This document shows positions 24,076 to 38,373 of a stretch of 64,000 nucleotides of DNA, in pieces (the stretch's first letter is position 1; each line of letters starts with the position of its first letter). The translations under genes and the position numbers were made by a program. The stretch is from Coprinopsis marcescibilis (lineage: Eukaryota > Basidiomycota > Agaricomycetes > Agaricales > Psathyrellaceae): NCBI GenBank assembly GCA_004369085.1, contig ML210191.1, forward strand, positions 3,048 to 67,047, in the 5' to 3' direction. Below the pieces are notes generated by a model that saw nothing but the letters and a program-made list of their open reading frames with translations, did no database searches and was not told the DNA's origin.

Positions 24076-27000
24076 ATGTCTGCGCCGCCGTCCCCCAGGA
24101 TACCCAGGAACACTCGTTTAGCTGCCCTCGCCACACCCAACGACGACGACAGGCAGGTCGTGTCCGACGGCGACCTTCCAAATAACCGCCAGCACCACCA
24201 CCAACAACCACCTCTTACAATTACAGTCGCCCTCACCACCGATGACGACCGCCATTCCCGTTCAGAATCAACAACATCGTCTCTAGATCCGTACTACTTT
24301 GGTGGAGGCGAGTCGCCTGAACACGTTCTGAGCATCACACCAGATCGCCACCAAGTAAACGAACCGGTAACTCCTGCTCGGAATCCCGCCGCAATCGACA
24401 GGCGTGGTTTGGTTGGCGTCGGCGAGCTTGCTACCCCTCGCTGGACAAGGGAAACAAGCTCAGACGCTTCATTAGACGACCTCCACGAGCCAGTACCCGA
24501 TTTACCAGACAACGATGATGCACCAGACAGTCCATGGACAATCGAGGCGGTAGACGACAAGGACGATGCAAGTTTTCCTTTTCGTTTCATATGTTTTTCT
24601 CTGCCTAACTTTGTGTAGGTCCAACCGCTTGAACCGCCTCTTCCACCACCGCCACGTACACTTCGCAGCAAACCGTCGTTGGCAGATGAGAGCGGTGGGG
24701 AGGAAATTCTCTATCCCCGCAAGCCCCTCCACGTCGAAGTCCCCATGCCCTTGCCTCAACATCCAGAAGAACATTCTCCGCTGCGAGGGCCTAGTTCAAC
24801 CGAACCAGGAATTAGCTCTCCTCCAAGTTCATTCTCTTCATCGACACGCCGGGCCAGAAAAAGGACCTCGGATGAATTCGAACTCGATCAAACTGGAACT
24901 TTGGTGTCCAAACGTGGCACTTCCGCCAAAGACAAGTCCAAGGAGAAGGAGGATCTCAAGGCCAGTGCTCGCAAGCATCGAAGTCTCAATATGAGCACCT
25001 CAGCGTCCGGCGCTCCATCAACCAAAGCGAGGGAGAAGCGGAGGGAAAGCATCGGTCTGGCCATCAGTAGCAGTGGAATATCTTCTCCAAGAACGGCCGA
25101 GAGACATTCGCGCCAGACATCAGCTAGCTCAGTTTCGTCCCCGGCAACAGATTCCGCTCCAGCCAGACGCGTGCATACGACAGATTTTTCCCATCTCCCA
25201 CCGTCGCCTTCTTCCTCATCAATCCAGCAATTTCTACGTCAGGCTGGCCCTAAAGACCAATCGCCAGCGCAATCATCACCAAGCGTCGCGCATTCGCTTC
25301 TGCGAGGAACACAGGAAGGTTGGTCTGGAATGGATGACGAAGCAACCGCAGAAGCTCTGCGGAAGTTGGATGGACTCAGCGGGAAGACGGCTCGTACTCG
25401 TGCCAGTATGGTTAGTTTGGGACGTGCATCAAGCTCCAGCCGCCCCGCGACACCACCTGGTAAAAGTCAGCAATGGGAAGGGGTCAGCGGGTCTGAGTCT
25501 GTAAAATCGAAGAGGATCAGCTCTTATATTCGCGAAAGTGGCAAGGATTCCCGCCCAGCACTCAGCACATCGGAGAGCCAAATCGAGTCGGATGCATATA
25601 TTGTGGTTGGTTCTGGTGCAATTAGCAGCGACGAGCCATATTCGGCCCACGACAAAACTCCCAAGAAACAGGCTCGACTGAGTTTCACCCCTAAACGAGG
25701 CTCGACGTCGTCCACGACCTACGGCAGTACCCCAACGACTAGTTCCAGAGAGTCTGGGTTCACGAACACCACCAACGCTACGTCAGTCTCAGGAACATCC
25801 GGAGGACGCTTGTCATCTAGTAAAGCACGACGAAACAGCGCTGGAAGCGACGTCTCCAGTGTACATTCCAGCGAGATGAGTCTTCTCAAGGATCGCGTAG
25901 CTCATATCGCTACAAACGGTGATTTACTCGATGATGCAGCTGTGCCTCCAGTTCCGCCGCTTCCAAAAGATCTATCGTCCTACCCTTCGCCTCCGACAGC
26001 TACATCAGCACAGTTCCCTTCGATGGGTTCCGTGGAGGATGTCGACGTCCGGAGCAGCCATGAAAGTGACATGGACCGAGGCCTATCTTCAGACGCCACC
26101 TCAAACAAGGCATCGTGGATCGGTTCATACGGTCGACCTCAACCGGCCAGCGTTGCGACGACAACTGTGGAACCTACCCCTGCTGTCGTCAAAACGCCAT
26201 CCAAGAAATGGAGCTTCTCCAGCGCGCTTAACCTCAAGCTCGCGAGTTCACCGTCATCTGGGCAAAAGTCGTCATTCCCATTGAGTCCACGATCGGTTGG
26301 GTTTGGGCATGGGCTTCGGAAATCCAAGTCCAAGGAGCAAACCTCTGCAAGCTCCTCCAAAGCCCCGTGGTCACCAGAACACCCAGATGCTATGGCCTCA
26401 GCAGGTTCGCTTGCATCGCTGTCTTCCCTGGGCTCAGCGCATAATTATCCCCTTCATCCAGTACTATCGAAAACTCCGGACAAGAGTCGACCCGGCACGG
26501 ATTCCAGCGCTAGCAACAATACTACGTCAGCCCTTTCAGCTCACAATGGCCCTCTCAGCCCCAGCGCATCGATAAAGCGTGCACAGTCGAAGCGTCTGAC
26601 CCCCTCCTCGATTCCATTTTTCAGGAGATCTTCCTCGCAGTCGATGCAAGCACCGCCAAGTGGTACAGGTCCGTCTCCTCCTGATCTGCCCGGTCCCCTA
26701 AAATATCGCGGTGCATCAAACGCGTCACCTCAGGACATTAGCACGGCCTCAATCTCCACACCAGCCAAGAAGTCGTCGGTTTTGAGTCTTGGGCTTCCCT
26801 CGTTGCTCAAGTCGACATCCAGACGAAGCTTGCACGCTGATGCCAAGGAGGCTGCCAAAGAATTGCAAAAGGCTGCGCGCGAAAGTGATCGGGAAAAGGC
26901 GAAGCTTGAAAAGGAAAGACAAAAGAAGGAAGACAAAGAGCGAAGTGAAAGCCGGATATCCGTTCTGATGAGCAGAAAAAGGGGCAAGGTAATGTTTATT

Positions 27001-29874
27001 TGGTCGCACGCGACGCGTGCTGTGTCCTGACCTCGTCTTCTAGACCTTGTCTTCAGCAGACCCCCGCAAGCCCAAGTCGCCGGTCAACCTGCCGCCGATG
27101 CAAATATCAGCAATTGAACCTGTAACTGCACAAAGGGTTGCGAAACTCAAGTCCAATTCCACTCAGTCCACATCCTCGACCAGCAGTCGTGGCTCGACGG
27201 CCTCGTCGCGCGTCACCTCTCAAACCGTCAGCTCTATGCAGAAGATCTCCGATGGCTCGCTTCGTAGCCGGACTCAACTGCCTACGATAGCTGGTTCTCC
27301 GTCTGTTGGAACCAATGGCACGAACAGTACCCAAACAACTATACGCGAACCCAGAGATCATTCGTCGTTGCTGTCCAACTCGGTGGCTTCGCTGCCAAAG
27401 GAAACCCCAACCAAGATTCCTCGCATCTCCAGCCGAACGTCTGCGATTCCAAGTCCGTCTGGGAAGACCTCGTCGTCTACTTTGACAAGCCGCCGTACGA
27501 GCATTAATCCTGCTGGAGTCAGTACCTCGACCAATCCATCGCCCATCTCTCTTTCTACAAACGAATTTGGAGTGATTGAAAACGAAGACGGTGCCACGCC
27601 CAAGGTTGTCGTTCGCCAGGGATCTATCAGAATGTCTCCCTCCCAATCTGTTTCGCGTCCTACAAAGCAGTCCTCTGTCATGGCTTCTGTTTCCACAACC
27701 GCCTCACATCGCAAAAGTGCCAGGGAATCGGTCTCGTTCATCGGCCTTCGCAAAGCCTCGACTAGCTCAGTCAACTCCTCGTCAACTTCGGGCGCGCAAG
27801 CAGAGACGTTATCCCACAGATTCTCTGCTCTCTCGCCATCAAAGGGGTTGAAACTATTGGGGCCTAAATCCTCGCGATCTGCAGCAAATGTTTCGGCTTC
27901 CTCAAGCGCTCGGCAGGCCATGGGCTCTCCCTCTTCGAGTCGACAATCTGTGTCCACCCCATCTCCCGTTCCTAGCACTGTCGATGAGGACGAGATACTC
28001 GGTGACGAGGAGATGATGCATTACATTCGTCGGCAACAAGCCAAGAAGCTTGCTGCAGGTGCAACGCAGGAAGAGTTAGATGAGCTCCTCAAGTTCCCGG
28101 AGCCAATACCTCCTGGCGCTCCTTCCTCTCCCCAACGTAAGCAACATACCGTCCCTTGCCCACTGATAACTTATTCGGTAACTCTTTCTAGATGTCCTCA
28201 AGAGCAGTCAAGCGCAATTTCTGTCTGACTTTGAGCGGAAAGAAATCCTCGATTACCCATCCGTATACTGTATTGGGGCAAAGAGCAAGAAGAAGATGGC
28301 TACCCCCGATAACCCAACCAATAATTATAGCTATGACGATGAGAGAGGAGACTATCAGATCGTATATGGGGATCATCTGGCTTACAGATATGAAGTTGTT
28401 TCATCCCTCGGGAAGGGCTCTTTCGGACAAGTCTTGAACTGCCGCGACCACTGCACCGGTGAATCTGTTGCCGTCAAAATTATTCGCAACAAGAAGCGCT
28501 TCCACCACCAAGCTTTAGTTGAAATCAAGATTCTAGATAACTTACGGAAATGGGTAGGTTTCCTTTGCTTAATACTGAGCTTTCTCGACTAACTTTCACT
28601 TCCTACAGGATGCCGAGGAGAAGCACCACGTTATCAGAATGACCGAACATTTTTACTTCCGGAATCACCTTTGCATCGCCACGGAACTCCTCAGCATTAA
28701 TCTTTACGAACTAATCAAGGCCAACGGCTTCGTTGGCTTCACGACGGCCCTAATTCGCAGGTTTACGACCCAAATGCTATTGTCTCTGTCCTTGATGCGA
28801 CATCACCGAATCGTCCACTGCGATTTAAAACCAGAGGTATGTTCCTCGGACAATTTGGTTCGCTTTATGTTTTGTTAATTTTTTCCATCGCAGAACGTTT
28901 TGCTACGCCACCCAGCCAAGAGTGCCATCAAGGTTATCGACTTTGGAAGCAGTTGTCTTGAACACGAAAAGAGTGCGCCTCAACCAATTCAATAATCCAC
29001 CATCATACTAAACGGTGGTTTTTCAGTTTATACATATATCCAAAGTCGATTCTACCGCTCTCCAGAAGTCATTTTGGGCATGAACTACCATATGGCCATC
29101 GATATGTGGAGTTTGGGATGCATCCTGGCCGAGCTGTACACTGGGTTCCCTATTTTCCCTGGCGAGAACGAACAGGAGCAGTTGTCGTGCATCATGGAGG
29201 TTCTCGGTGTACCCGACAAGGAATTCGTGAATCGCAGTTCGCGAAAGAAACTCTTCTTTGGTGCGCATTCCAGCTCTTGGCTATCTAGTTTCGGTTCGAC
29301 TAAATGTGCTATAGATACGAGTGGGTCCCCCCGAACCGTCGTCAATTCCAAGGGCCGGCGTCGCCGTCCGGGCTCCAAGACCTTGGCACAGGTCTTGAGA
29401 TGTAACGACGAAGAATTTGTCGACTTCATTGCCAAGTGTCTCGTTTGGGATCCCGAACGAAGGATGAAGCCGCAGGCCGCCATGAGACACCCCTTCGTCA
29501 CGGCTGGGAAACGCAAGGCACAGCAGCAGGCAGCGGCTAGGGCGACACCGTCCTCGTCAAGCCTTTCAAGCAACCGCAGCAAACAGGTGTTGGAAACTCC
29601 CAAAAAGTCGATGATTGGAGCTCCTACGCCTCTGGCCGCAAGAACTCCTCGCACTGGTAATAACGGTGTACCTACGACACCTAGCACCAGTTCTCAGACC
29701 CAGACCACTTCTTTTGGCTCATCGACTCGATCATACCGCACTTCTCAAGGACAAAGCCTTTCGTCTTCTTTCCACTCTAGCCGCGTAATGAATGGATATT
29801 CTGTAGGTGATTTCATTCATCGACCTCTCTACCTTTGCTCAGAAGCCTCTCTTTAGTCCTCGACAACCAAGTAG
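24076..29874 (+). CDS. Large DYRK-family protein kinase, Pom1-like
   Basis: About 1,750 residues. The first roughly 1,300 are low-complexity, Ser/Pro/Thr-rich and basic, starting [20 protein letters not shown], with a charged helix [20 protein letters not shown]. Then comes the DYRK homology box [20 protein letters not shown] and a kinase domain: [45 protein letters not shown], the activation-loop YTY in [18 protein letters not shown], and [20 protein letters not shown]. These are DYRK hallmarks with all catalytic residues present. Pom1-type kinases form polar gradients that set growth and division sites. The N-terminus is much longer than the kinase and fits cortical targeting. One intron (24568-24618) has a GC donor. 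A final 54-nt intron leads to a tiny last exon (SSTTK). Confidence 0.9.
24568..24618 (+). other. GC-AG intron in the DYRK kinase gene
   Basis: The 51-nt intron starts with the ideal GC donor GCAAGT after GAT and ends TTGTGTAG before GTCCAACCG. The nearest GT donor leaves one extra base and breaks the frame into [14 protein letters not shown]. Confidence 0.8.
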
Positions 29875-30126
29875 ACATACAGCACCACTATTAGTTTCTC
29901 CTTATTATTAACCATCACTTGCTATCCTGCTACTTTCTCGGGTTTTGCTATATTTCAGCTATTGTTGCTCACGACTTAGTACGCAAAGAATTTTCACGTT
30001 ATTCTGGTTCATTCAAAATGTTCGGTTAAATTGGGGTGTTTCTGAAACTACACCTCGTCCTTCACCCTGAACTCCTGGCCTGAAGAGGATTCCCGTCTCG
30101 ATTTTACATGTGGCAATCACTGCCAT

Positions 30127-31581
30127 TCATATGTTTGAATCACCTGCCTCATCTAAGCACCTCAACTTGATGAATACATCTGACCCTGTGGAAAGTGCGT
30201 TAGAGGGAGCCATCGAAGGCGAAGTAAACTTGGACCTGCCCCAATTTTCCAGTGATATTAGATCCAGTGAGCCGCCAAAATACCTATTCAAACAGTTGGT
30301 AAGCGTACAATGGCGATCGGATATTGGATATACTTTGCGTAGAGCCTGCTCATTGGTAAACCGTACCCCAACCCAGCAATTGTTCCTAACCCAGTCTGCA
30401 GAGATCGCTGAGCAATGACTCCCATGAACGGATCCGTCTCGTCTTCACTTTCAGCAACAGGGAAAGCAGAGCTTCGGGGTTTCCTGCCGTCCTCATCCTC
30501 GTTGACAGTGGTGAACGCATACGAAAATATTCTTTCCAGGTTATCGCGAGATACCCCACCACCTTGATCTCGTACCCGGATCGAAAAGTGCTTGGTAGAG
30601 CTACCAGCAGATAATGGAGGAGGAGATAGGGTTATCGAAACAGGAGGCATGATTCCTCGTTTGCCATCCCTCTTGTGGTGCTCCACCGTGGCACGGAAGG
30701 AGTTCTTGAGTATTTCAGTGAGGATATACTCAAGGTGCACTGGAATGTACCTAAACACAAAATATTAAGCTTCAGTTGTGACTGGCTGGAGGCGACAGCT
30801 AATCAAAGCACTCACGCGAACGTCGCTTCAGGATACCCGTCGATAACAATCTTCGGAGCATCACCCAGGGTTGCGTAGCATAGTTCACCGACGAAGGAGC
30901 CACATGCAAGAACCATTTCCTTTGGCGAACATCCAATGTCAACCACTCCCACTTCACCCTGACGAGGGTCAAGCAATGCCCTCGTTACGGCGATATGCTG
31001 CTCTGCAATAAGCCTCACAGATATGCGGTTCCGGATAGCACCGTCGAGGAACGCGTTTATTTCCTGGTGTGACATGTATTTCAGGCATTCCTGGAATCTA
31101 TCAGACGTAGGTGTGCCTGTACGGACTGACAAAAAGCGTTGACGTACCCTTTAGCCATGGTAGGTATGTCATTTGCATGCCTCTGCACCATGTCCGATAA
31201 CATCTGGACGAACTGGTCGTTCTCCTGGAGGTTGGTCACGGGTGGATGGCTGGCTAGCAGCCAAAAGCTCTCTCTAAATGCCTTGAGGGTCTTTGCAACA
31301 TATGGGTTGGTGCCCACAATAAACGGCAGGGACTCCAGATATCTGACCCGAGTCGCGAGACGTCGAGGTAATTCATACAGGACATAAGATACAGACGAGA
31401 GCACGGAATCTGGGGTAACTGGCCGACCAAATGAAAGCAGTTGGGACAAATTCAATGGACGAGGTGTCGTTAATGCATATTGAGATAGAAGGTCAGTAAC
31501 TTCACAATGTGACGGTTGTGGAGCTTTATGGCTGTAGAGTCGACGCCTGGCTACCGAATTCCGCAAAGTCTGACGCAACAT
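30127..31581 (-). CDS. Mitochondrial dehydrogenase kinase (PDK/BCKDK family)
   Basis: The kinase phosphorylates the E1 subunit of pyruvate or branched-chain 2-oxoacid dehydrogenase in the matrix and switches it off. The start [20 protein letters not shown] is a clear mitochondrial presequence. The N-terminal helical domain contains [14 protein letters not shown] and [11 protein letters not shown]. The GHKL ATPase part has the N box [16 protein letters not shown]1 DQGGGVS and G3 [18 protein letters not shown], and the last exon ends [20 protein letters not shown]. Length is about 430 residues. Whether the substrate is PDH or BCKDH cannot be settled by eye. RPT1 lies upstream on the same strand, with its stop 124 bp before this start. 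Confidence 0.9.
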
Positions 31582-31705
31582 GGAAGAAGGAAGACAAGAA
31601 AGGCGCCGGCTCGGAACCAATTCACTCTCACGTGGGAATCATGATGGATTATATATAGTACGTATACACAATGAATGGTCGAAGGGTAGTGAAAGTACAG
31701 GAACG

Positions 31706-33597
<1,892 letters not shown>

Positions 33598-33665
33598 TGT
33601 ATAGTGGTGGTAGAGATTATAGGAAGGGTAGTCTGGCGGCGCCTCGTCTATTACGCGTCTGTCGT

Positions 33666-33671
33666 CACGTG
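33666..33671. promoter_or_regulatory. CACGTG E-box in the RPT1/VMA1 promoter
   Basis: The palindrome lies in the context GTCACGTGAAAC, roughly 70 bp upstream of RPT1 and 90 bp upstream of VMA1. It fits bHLH factors of the Cbf1/Pho4 type and overlaps eight bases of the animal CLEAR element GTCACGTGAC found at V-ATPase genes. A CCAAT box lies nearby at 33718-33722. Confidence 0.5.
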
Positions 33672-33760
33672 AAACAGTGGGCAATCGGAAAGTGCCGAGC
33701 ACTCAGCACTCAGCAGGCCAATCTTGTGGTTGTGCACGTTCGCTCTTGCTTCAAGCTATA

Positions 33761-36130
33761 ATGGCTGGTGCTCTACAGAATGCAAAGCGAGATCTTGCAA
33801 GGATCAGGGATGAGGAACGAGAGAGCAGATTTGGCCAGGTCTTTGGCGTCTCTGGCCCCGTCGTAATCGCAGAGAATATGATTGGTGCAGCCATGTACGA
33901 GCTCGTCCGAGTTGGGCACGACGAACTTGTTGGAGGTCAGTATATCTATGCTCTATATATAATTCAGTACTGACACCAAGACTCATGGGAACAGAGGTCA
34001 TTCGTATCGAAGCCGACAAGGCTACTATCCAGGTCTACGAGGAGACATCGGGTGTCACAGTCGGTGACCCAGTCCTTCGAACAGGCAAACCCCTTAGTGT
34101 GGAGCTTGGCCCAGGTGCTACAAGCTCTAATATGCTTCGAACAAAAATCTAATCGGAAAACTAGGTCTTATGGGAAATATTGTTGATGGTATCCAGCGAC
34201 CCCTCCGAGTATGTGCTTTCCCATTCATCCTCCGACGGACACTAGACTTACTGTGGCCAGTCTATTCAAGAACTCTCCAAGTCAATCTACATCCCTCGCG
34301 GCATCAACACCGATGCACTCGATCGTTCCATACAATGGGACTTCAAGCCCGGAGCTTACAAGGTGAATCCAACCCTATCGTCGATTGGATCGCGTCTAAC
34401 ATGGCTCAGGTTGGGGATCACATTAGCGGAGGAGACATTTTCGGCACTGTGTATGAGAACTCATTGGTCGACAATCACAAAATTATGTTGTCACCAAAAG
34501 CTTTGGGAACTGTGACATATCTTGCGCCCCCCGGAAGCTACGCTGTCAATGTCAGTGTTATTTACAATTGGTCCGTGGAGCCATACTCAACCTCCGCTTA
34601 GGACACCGTTCTTGAAACCGAATTCGAGGGCAAGAAAACGAAACACAGCCTAATGCAACTTTGGCCTGTGCGAGCACCCCGTCCTGTTACCGAGAAGCAG
34701 ACAGCAGATTACCCCCTCCTGACTGGCCAGCGCATTCTTGACGCTCTCTTTCCGTAAGACCTTCTACCGCCATGTTAGGTGCTGCGTTCTGACAATGTCG
34801 ATAGCTGTGTCCAAGGTGGTACTACTGCTATTCCTGGGGCCTTTGGCTGCGGAAAGACCGTCATCTCTCAGGCCCTTTCTAAATTCTCAAACAGTGACAT
34901 TATCGTCTACGTAGGGTGTGGTGAACGTGGAAATGAGGCAAGTCGAACTTGATAATTAGTACAGCTTCATCTGACGTTGCTCACTTCAGATGGCTGAAGT
35001 CTTGATGGAGGCAAGTCCTGTCTAGTTTCGCTTCACCTCCGCTCGTTAACAGCACACCCATTCTCAGTTCCCCGAGTTGACAATGGAAATCGGCGATCGG
35101 CAAGAACCTATCATGAAGCGAACGACTCTCGTGGCCAACACTTCTAACATGCCCGTCGCTGCTCGAGAAGCGTCCATCTACACTGGTATCACACTATCAG
35201 AATATTTCCGTGACCAAGGATCCAACGTCGCAATGATGGCCGACTCGACATCCCGATGGGCTGAGGCTTTGCGTGAAATCTCCGGTCGACTGGCTGAAAT
35301 GCCTGCAGATTCCGGATACCCAGCCTACCTCAGTACAAAGCTTGCCAGCTTCTACGAGCGAGCAGGAAAGGTTGTCTGTCTTGGTAATCCCCGTCGACAG
35401 GGAACGGTTTCGATCGTTGGAGCGTATGTGTTGATTGGAATGGACAAATGACTGTGTTCTAACCTTCCTATAGTGTGTCTCCACCTGGTGGCGATTTCTC
35501 CGATCCTGTCACTTCTGCTACGCTCGGTATCGTACAGGTCTTTTGGGGTCTCGACAAGAAACTCGCGCAGCGCAAACACTTCCCCTCCGTCAATTGGTCC
35601 CTTTCCTACTCGAAATACACCAAAGTTCTGGAACCATATTATGAGACCGCTGAACCCGGGTTCGTCGAGCTGCGGACGAAGACGAAGGAGATCCTGCAAA
35701 AGGAAGAAGATTTGGCCGAGATCGTACAGCTTGTCGGAAAGAGCGCCCTCGGGGAAGGCGACAAAGTGACTCTTGAAGTTGCCCGTATGTTGAAGGATGA
35801 TTTCCTCCAGCAAAACGGTATAAGTGAATACGATCGATACTGCCCATTCTACAAGACCAGTGGGATGCTGCGGAACTTTGTCAGCTATCACGATTTGGCT
35901 ATCAGGGCTGTGGCGCAGAACGAGTTGACCTTTGCAAAAATCAAGGATTCCACTGGCGATATCATGTTCAAGCTCTCCCAGATGAAGTTTGAGGTGCGTA
36001 AATATAATCAATCAACCTATGGTATGCTGAATCTGTGTAGTCTCCCTCGCAAGGGAAAGAAGACGTCAAGAGCAAGCTTGACGCACTATACGCTGAGATG
36101 CAGGACAAGTTCCGACAGTTGGGAGAGTAA
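33761..36130 (+). CDS. VMA1: V-type H+-ATPase catalytic subunit A
   Basis: Subunit A hydrolyses ATP in the V1 sector that acidifies vacuoles. The start [20 protein letters not shown] leads to [20 protein letters not shown]. The catalytic P-loop is [14 protein letters not shown]. Other signatures are [55 protein letters not shown] and [20 protein letters not shown]. The end is [15 protein letters not shown]. Length is about 615 residues, the family norm. No intein interrupts [10 protein letters not shown], the site of the yeast VMA1 intein. About ten short introns, including several between very small exons near 34900-35070. Confidence 0.96.
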
Positions 36131-36320
36131 TGGACACTTCTTCGACTACATAATTCTGATGTACTGGCTTCTTTTTCTTAATAACTGGATGAGATATTCG
36201 ATTTCGTCATGGAATTGTAATGGAGCCGCAGCCACTCGTGTGACCAAAGTCTCAGACATATTTATATCGGCTGTATATAAGGAAGCCTCGTTGGAGTCAA
36301 CAGTTTCCTTTGGACCTGCC

Positions 36321-38253
36321 ATGTTGCCCGTCGTTTTTCTCCAGCTGTTCGCCGCAGGCGGTGCCTTTGCTGCTGCGGTGAACTTCAGAACTCAGGAGCC
36401 ATTCGCGTTGTTTGGTGAGCACGATGGCGACGACGGCCGCCCTCATTTACCGCCTTTCCCATTACCCCACCCCAAGCCACCGCCTCCACCACCTGGAAAG
36501 ACAGTGTACGATGTTCTCCACGGCGATGAGAGGTACACCCCCAAAAATGCATTATCTACGTCTTATGCTGATAACGCTCCAGGTTTTCCAAGCTCAACAA
36601 AGCCATTGAGTTTGTTGGGGATGATATTATTGGTATCCTGAACGACACCGACCGACAGTACGTGTATATGTGTAAGATATGTGTAAAGACTTTCGTTTAT
36701 GACTTCGTGTCGGTTGTCCAGGCTCACATTCTTCGCTGTCCCAGACGTGGCGTTGCATCCGCCTCACAGGAGGCATGGGCACGACGACGACGACGACGAC
36801 GACAAGAAGCACAAGAAGCACAAACATAAGAAAGGCAAGCACGGCAAGAAACACAGAAAGCATAAAAAAGACGACTACCTATTTGACATCGCTCTTGCAA
36901 ATGCCAGCCCCACTGATGCCGCCCTCAAAGCTCTGCTGCTCGATAAGAGCTTGGGGTTGGCCGGCGCTCTCGAGATGATCGACGAATTCGATGAGGTCAC
37001 TCAAGAATTATGTACCTGCATGCAGGACGACGTCTCCGCAGCCGATGACGACGGCGATGACAGTGACGGTGACGACGACGACGATGAAAAGGAGCGCCGC
37101 AAGCGTATCTTCAAGTTCATCGTGAAGTCTATCCTGGAGTACCATATCCTCCCGCACGGTGCCTACGACATTGATGGGCTTGGTCACAACACCACTTACG
37201 AGACCCAGTTCCATGTACCGAGCTTGCTCGGCAACCATGGCCAGAGGGTTAAAGTGTCGCAGCGTTTCAAAAAGTTGCAACCTAGGACGTGGATCAACTT
37301 CTTTTCAAAGGTTACTGACAGTGCGAAGACTGATAATGGCATTATTCACGTCGTCAGACACCCACTTCTCCCCCCTGCGTCCATCTTCCAGGAGCTCTTC
37401 TTGGCTCAGCACTTCTTCTCAACCCTGGTGAGTCCGAACCCTTGTAATTATCAGGCAGGTGCTGACTCGGTGCTAGACCTCTGCCATCCAACGCACCGGT
37501 CTCACTGACGAGCTGGATGTTCGTTATGTCAAGGATGAAGGCCATGGACATTTGGAAGGCTCTACCGCAGCAACAGTCTTTGCTCCGTCCAACAAGGCAT
37601 TTTCTCATTTACCCAGGAGGCTCCAGATCTTTTTGTTCTCTCCTTTTGGTACGCGGGTCCTGAGGAAGCTACTTGAGTATCATATCGTGCCCGGCGTTGT
37701 TGCTCATGCAGGCAAGTGGCTTATGGGCCTAGGCTTGAGGTGAGACTAACCGAGGGTTTGATAGACGTTATCCACAACCAGACAGCTGAAACCAATCCGG
37801 GCGATGTCCGATATCAGGTCAGTACACAATCCACCGCTACTTGTTGATACTCAATGCTTACCGTCATTTTACTAGTCGCCGTCCTGTCCAACGACTGACA
37901 CTTGGAATTCTGTTTTCGATCTTCCTCGCCCGGAACCTTTCCGTTCAGTCAATGCGACATTGAAGACCCGATTGGTAAATCACACCGTCGACTGGACTGC
38001 GGAAAAATTCAAGTTCACCATTCCCATCCCCAAACATAAGAAGGAAGTCTACGAGACGAAAGTGTTCGTCAACCACCAGCACGTCCTTGTTCCTGACATT
38101 GTTGCGCTGAACGGAGCTATCCACGCTATTGACCACCTCTTGATTCCTTGCCATCACCGCAACGAAACTGTCGACGAGAATATTGAAGCACCCGTTGATC
38201 CTTGGGAGAATTGGGAGAATTGGCTTCCTCAGTGGGCTGCATCTAACGACTGA
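36321..38253 (+). CDS. Secreted two-domain fasciclin (FAS1) protein with charged insert
   Basis: A signal peptide ([19 protein letters not shown]) is followed by a proline-rich stretch and two FAS1 domains. The first runs from [20 protein letters not shown] through [14 protein letters not shown] to [13 protein letters not shown]. The second runs from [20 protein letters not shown] through [14 protein letters not shown] and [11 protein letters not shown] to [23 protein letters not shown]1 proteins act in adhesion or at the cell surface. Odd here are an insert in domain 1 of about 30 residues with a run of seven Asp followed by Lys/His-rich sequence, and a second acidic tract ([20 protein letters not shown]). 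There is no hydrophobic C-terminal tail, so no GPI anchor is expected. Confidence 0.88.
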
Positions 38254-38373
38254 TTTGATTGCATTTGTACCTCTTTACTTTTATGTTAAAAAAAAAAAAG
38301 CGTCGCAGCAGTGTATTATATTTGTATCGTATGTATGAATCTGTACTTTTTTACCGACCCAACAGAGACACCT

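Noticed and set aside
27107..27978. Two long minus-strand frames (179 and 206 codons)
   Set aside because: They are shadows of the Ser-rich exon of the DYRK kinase, with no recognisable domains.
31582..31620. Upstream TTG extension of the mitochondrial kinase ([13 protein letters not shown])
   Set aside because: It has no ATG. The ATG at 31581 already gives a good presequence.
34900..35080. Possible intein in VMA1 (as in budding yeast)
   Set aside because: The exons around [10 protein letters not shown] are separated only by ordinary 50-60 nt introns, and no intein-size insertion exists.
35352..36011. 219-codon minus-strand open frame
   Set aside because: It is antisense to a long VMA1 exon and is explained by codon bias on the coding strand.
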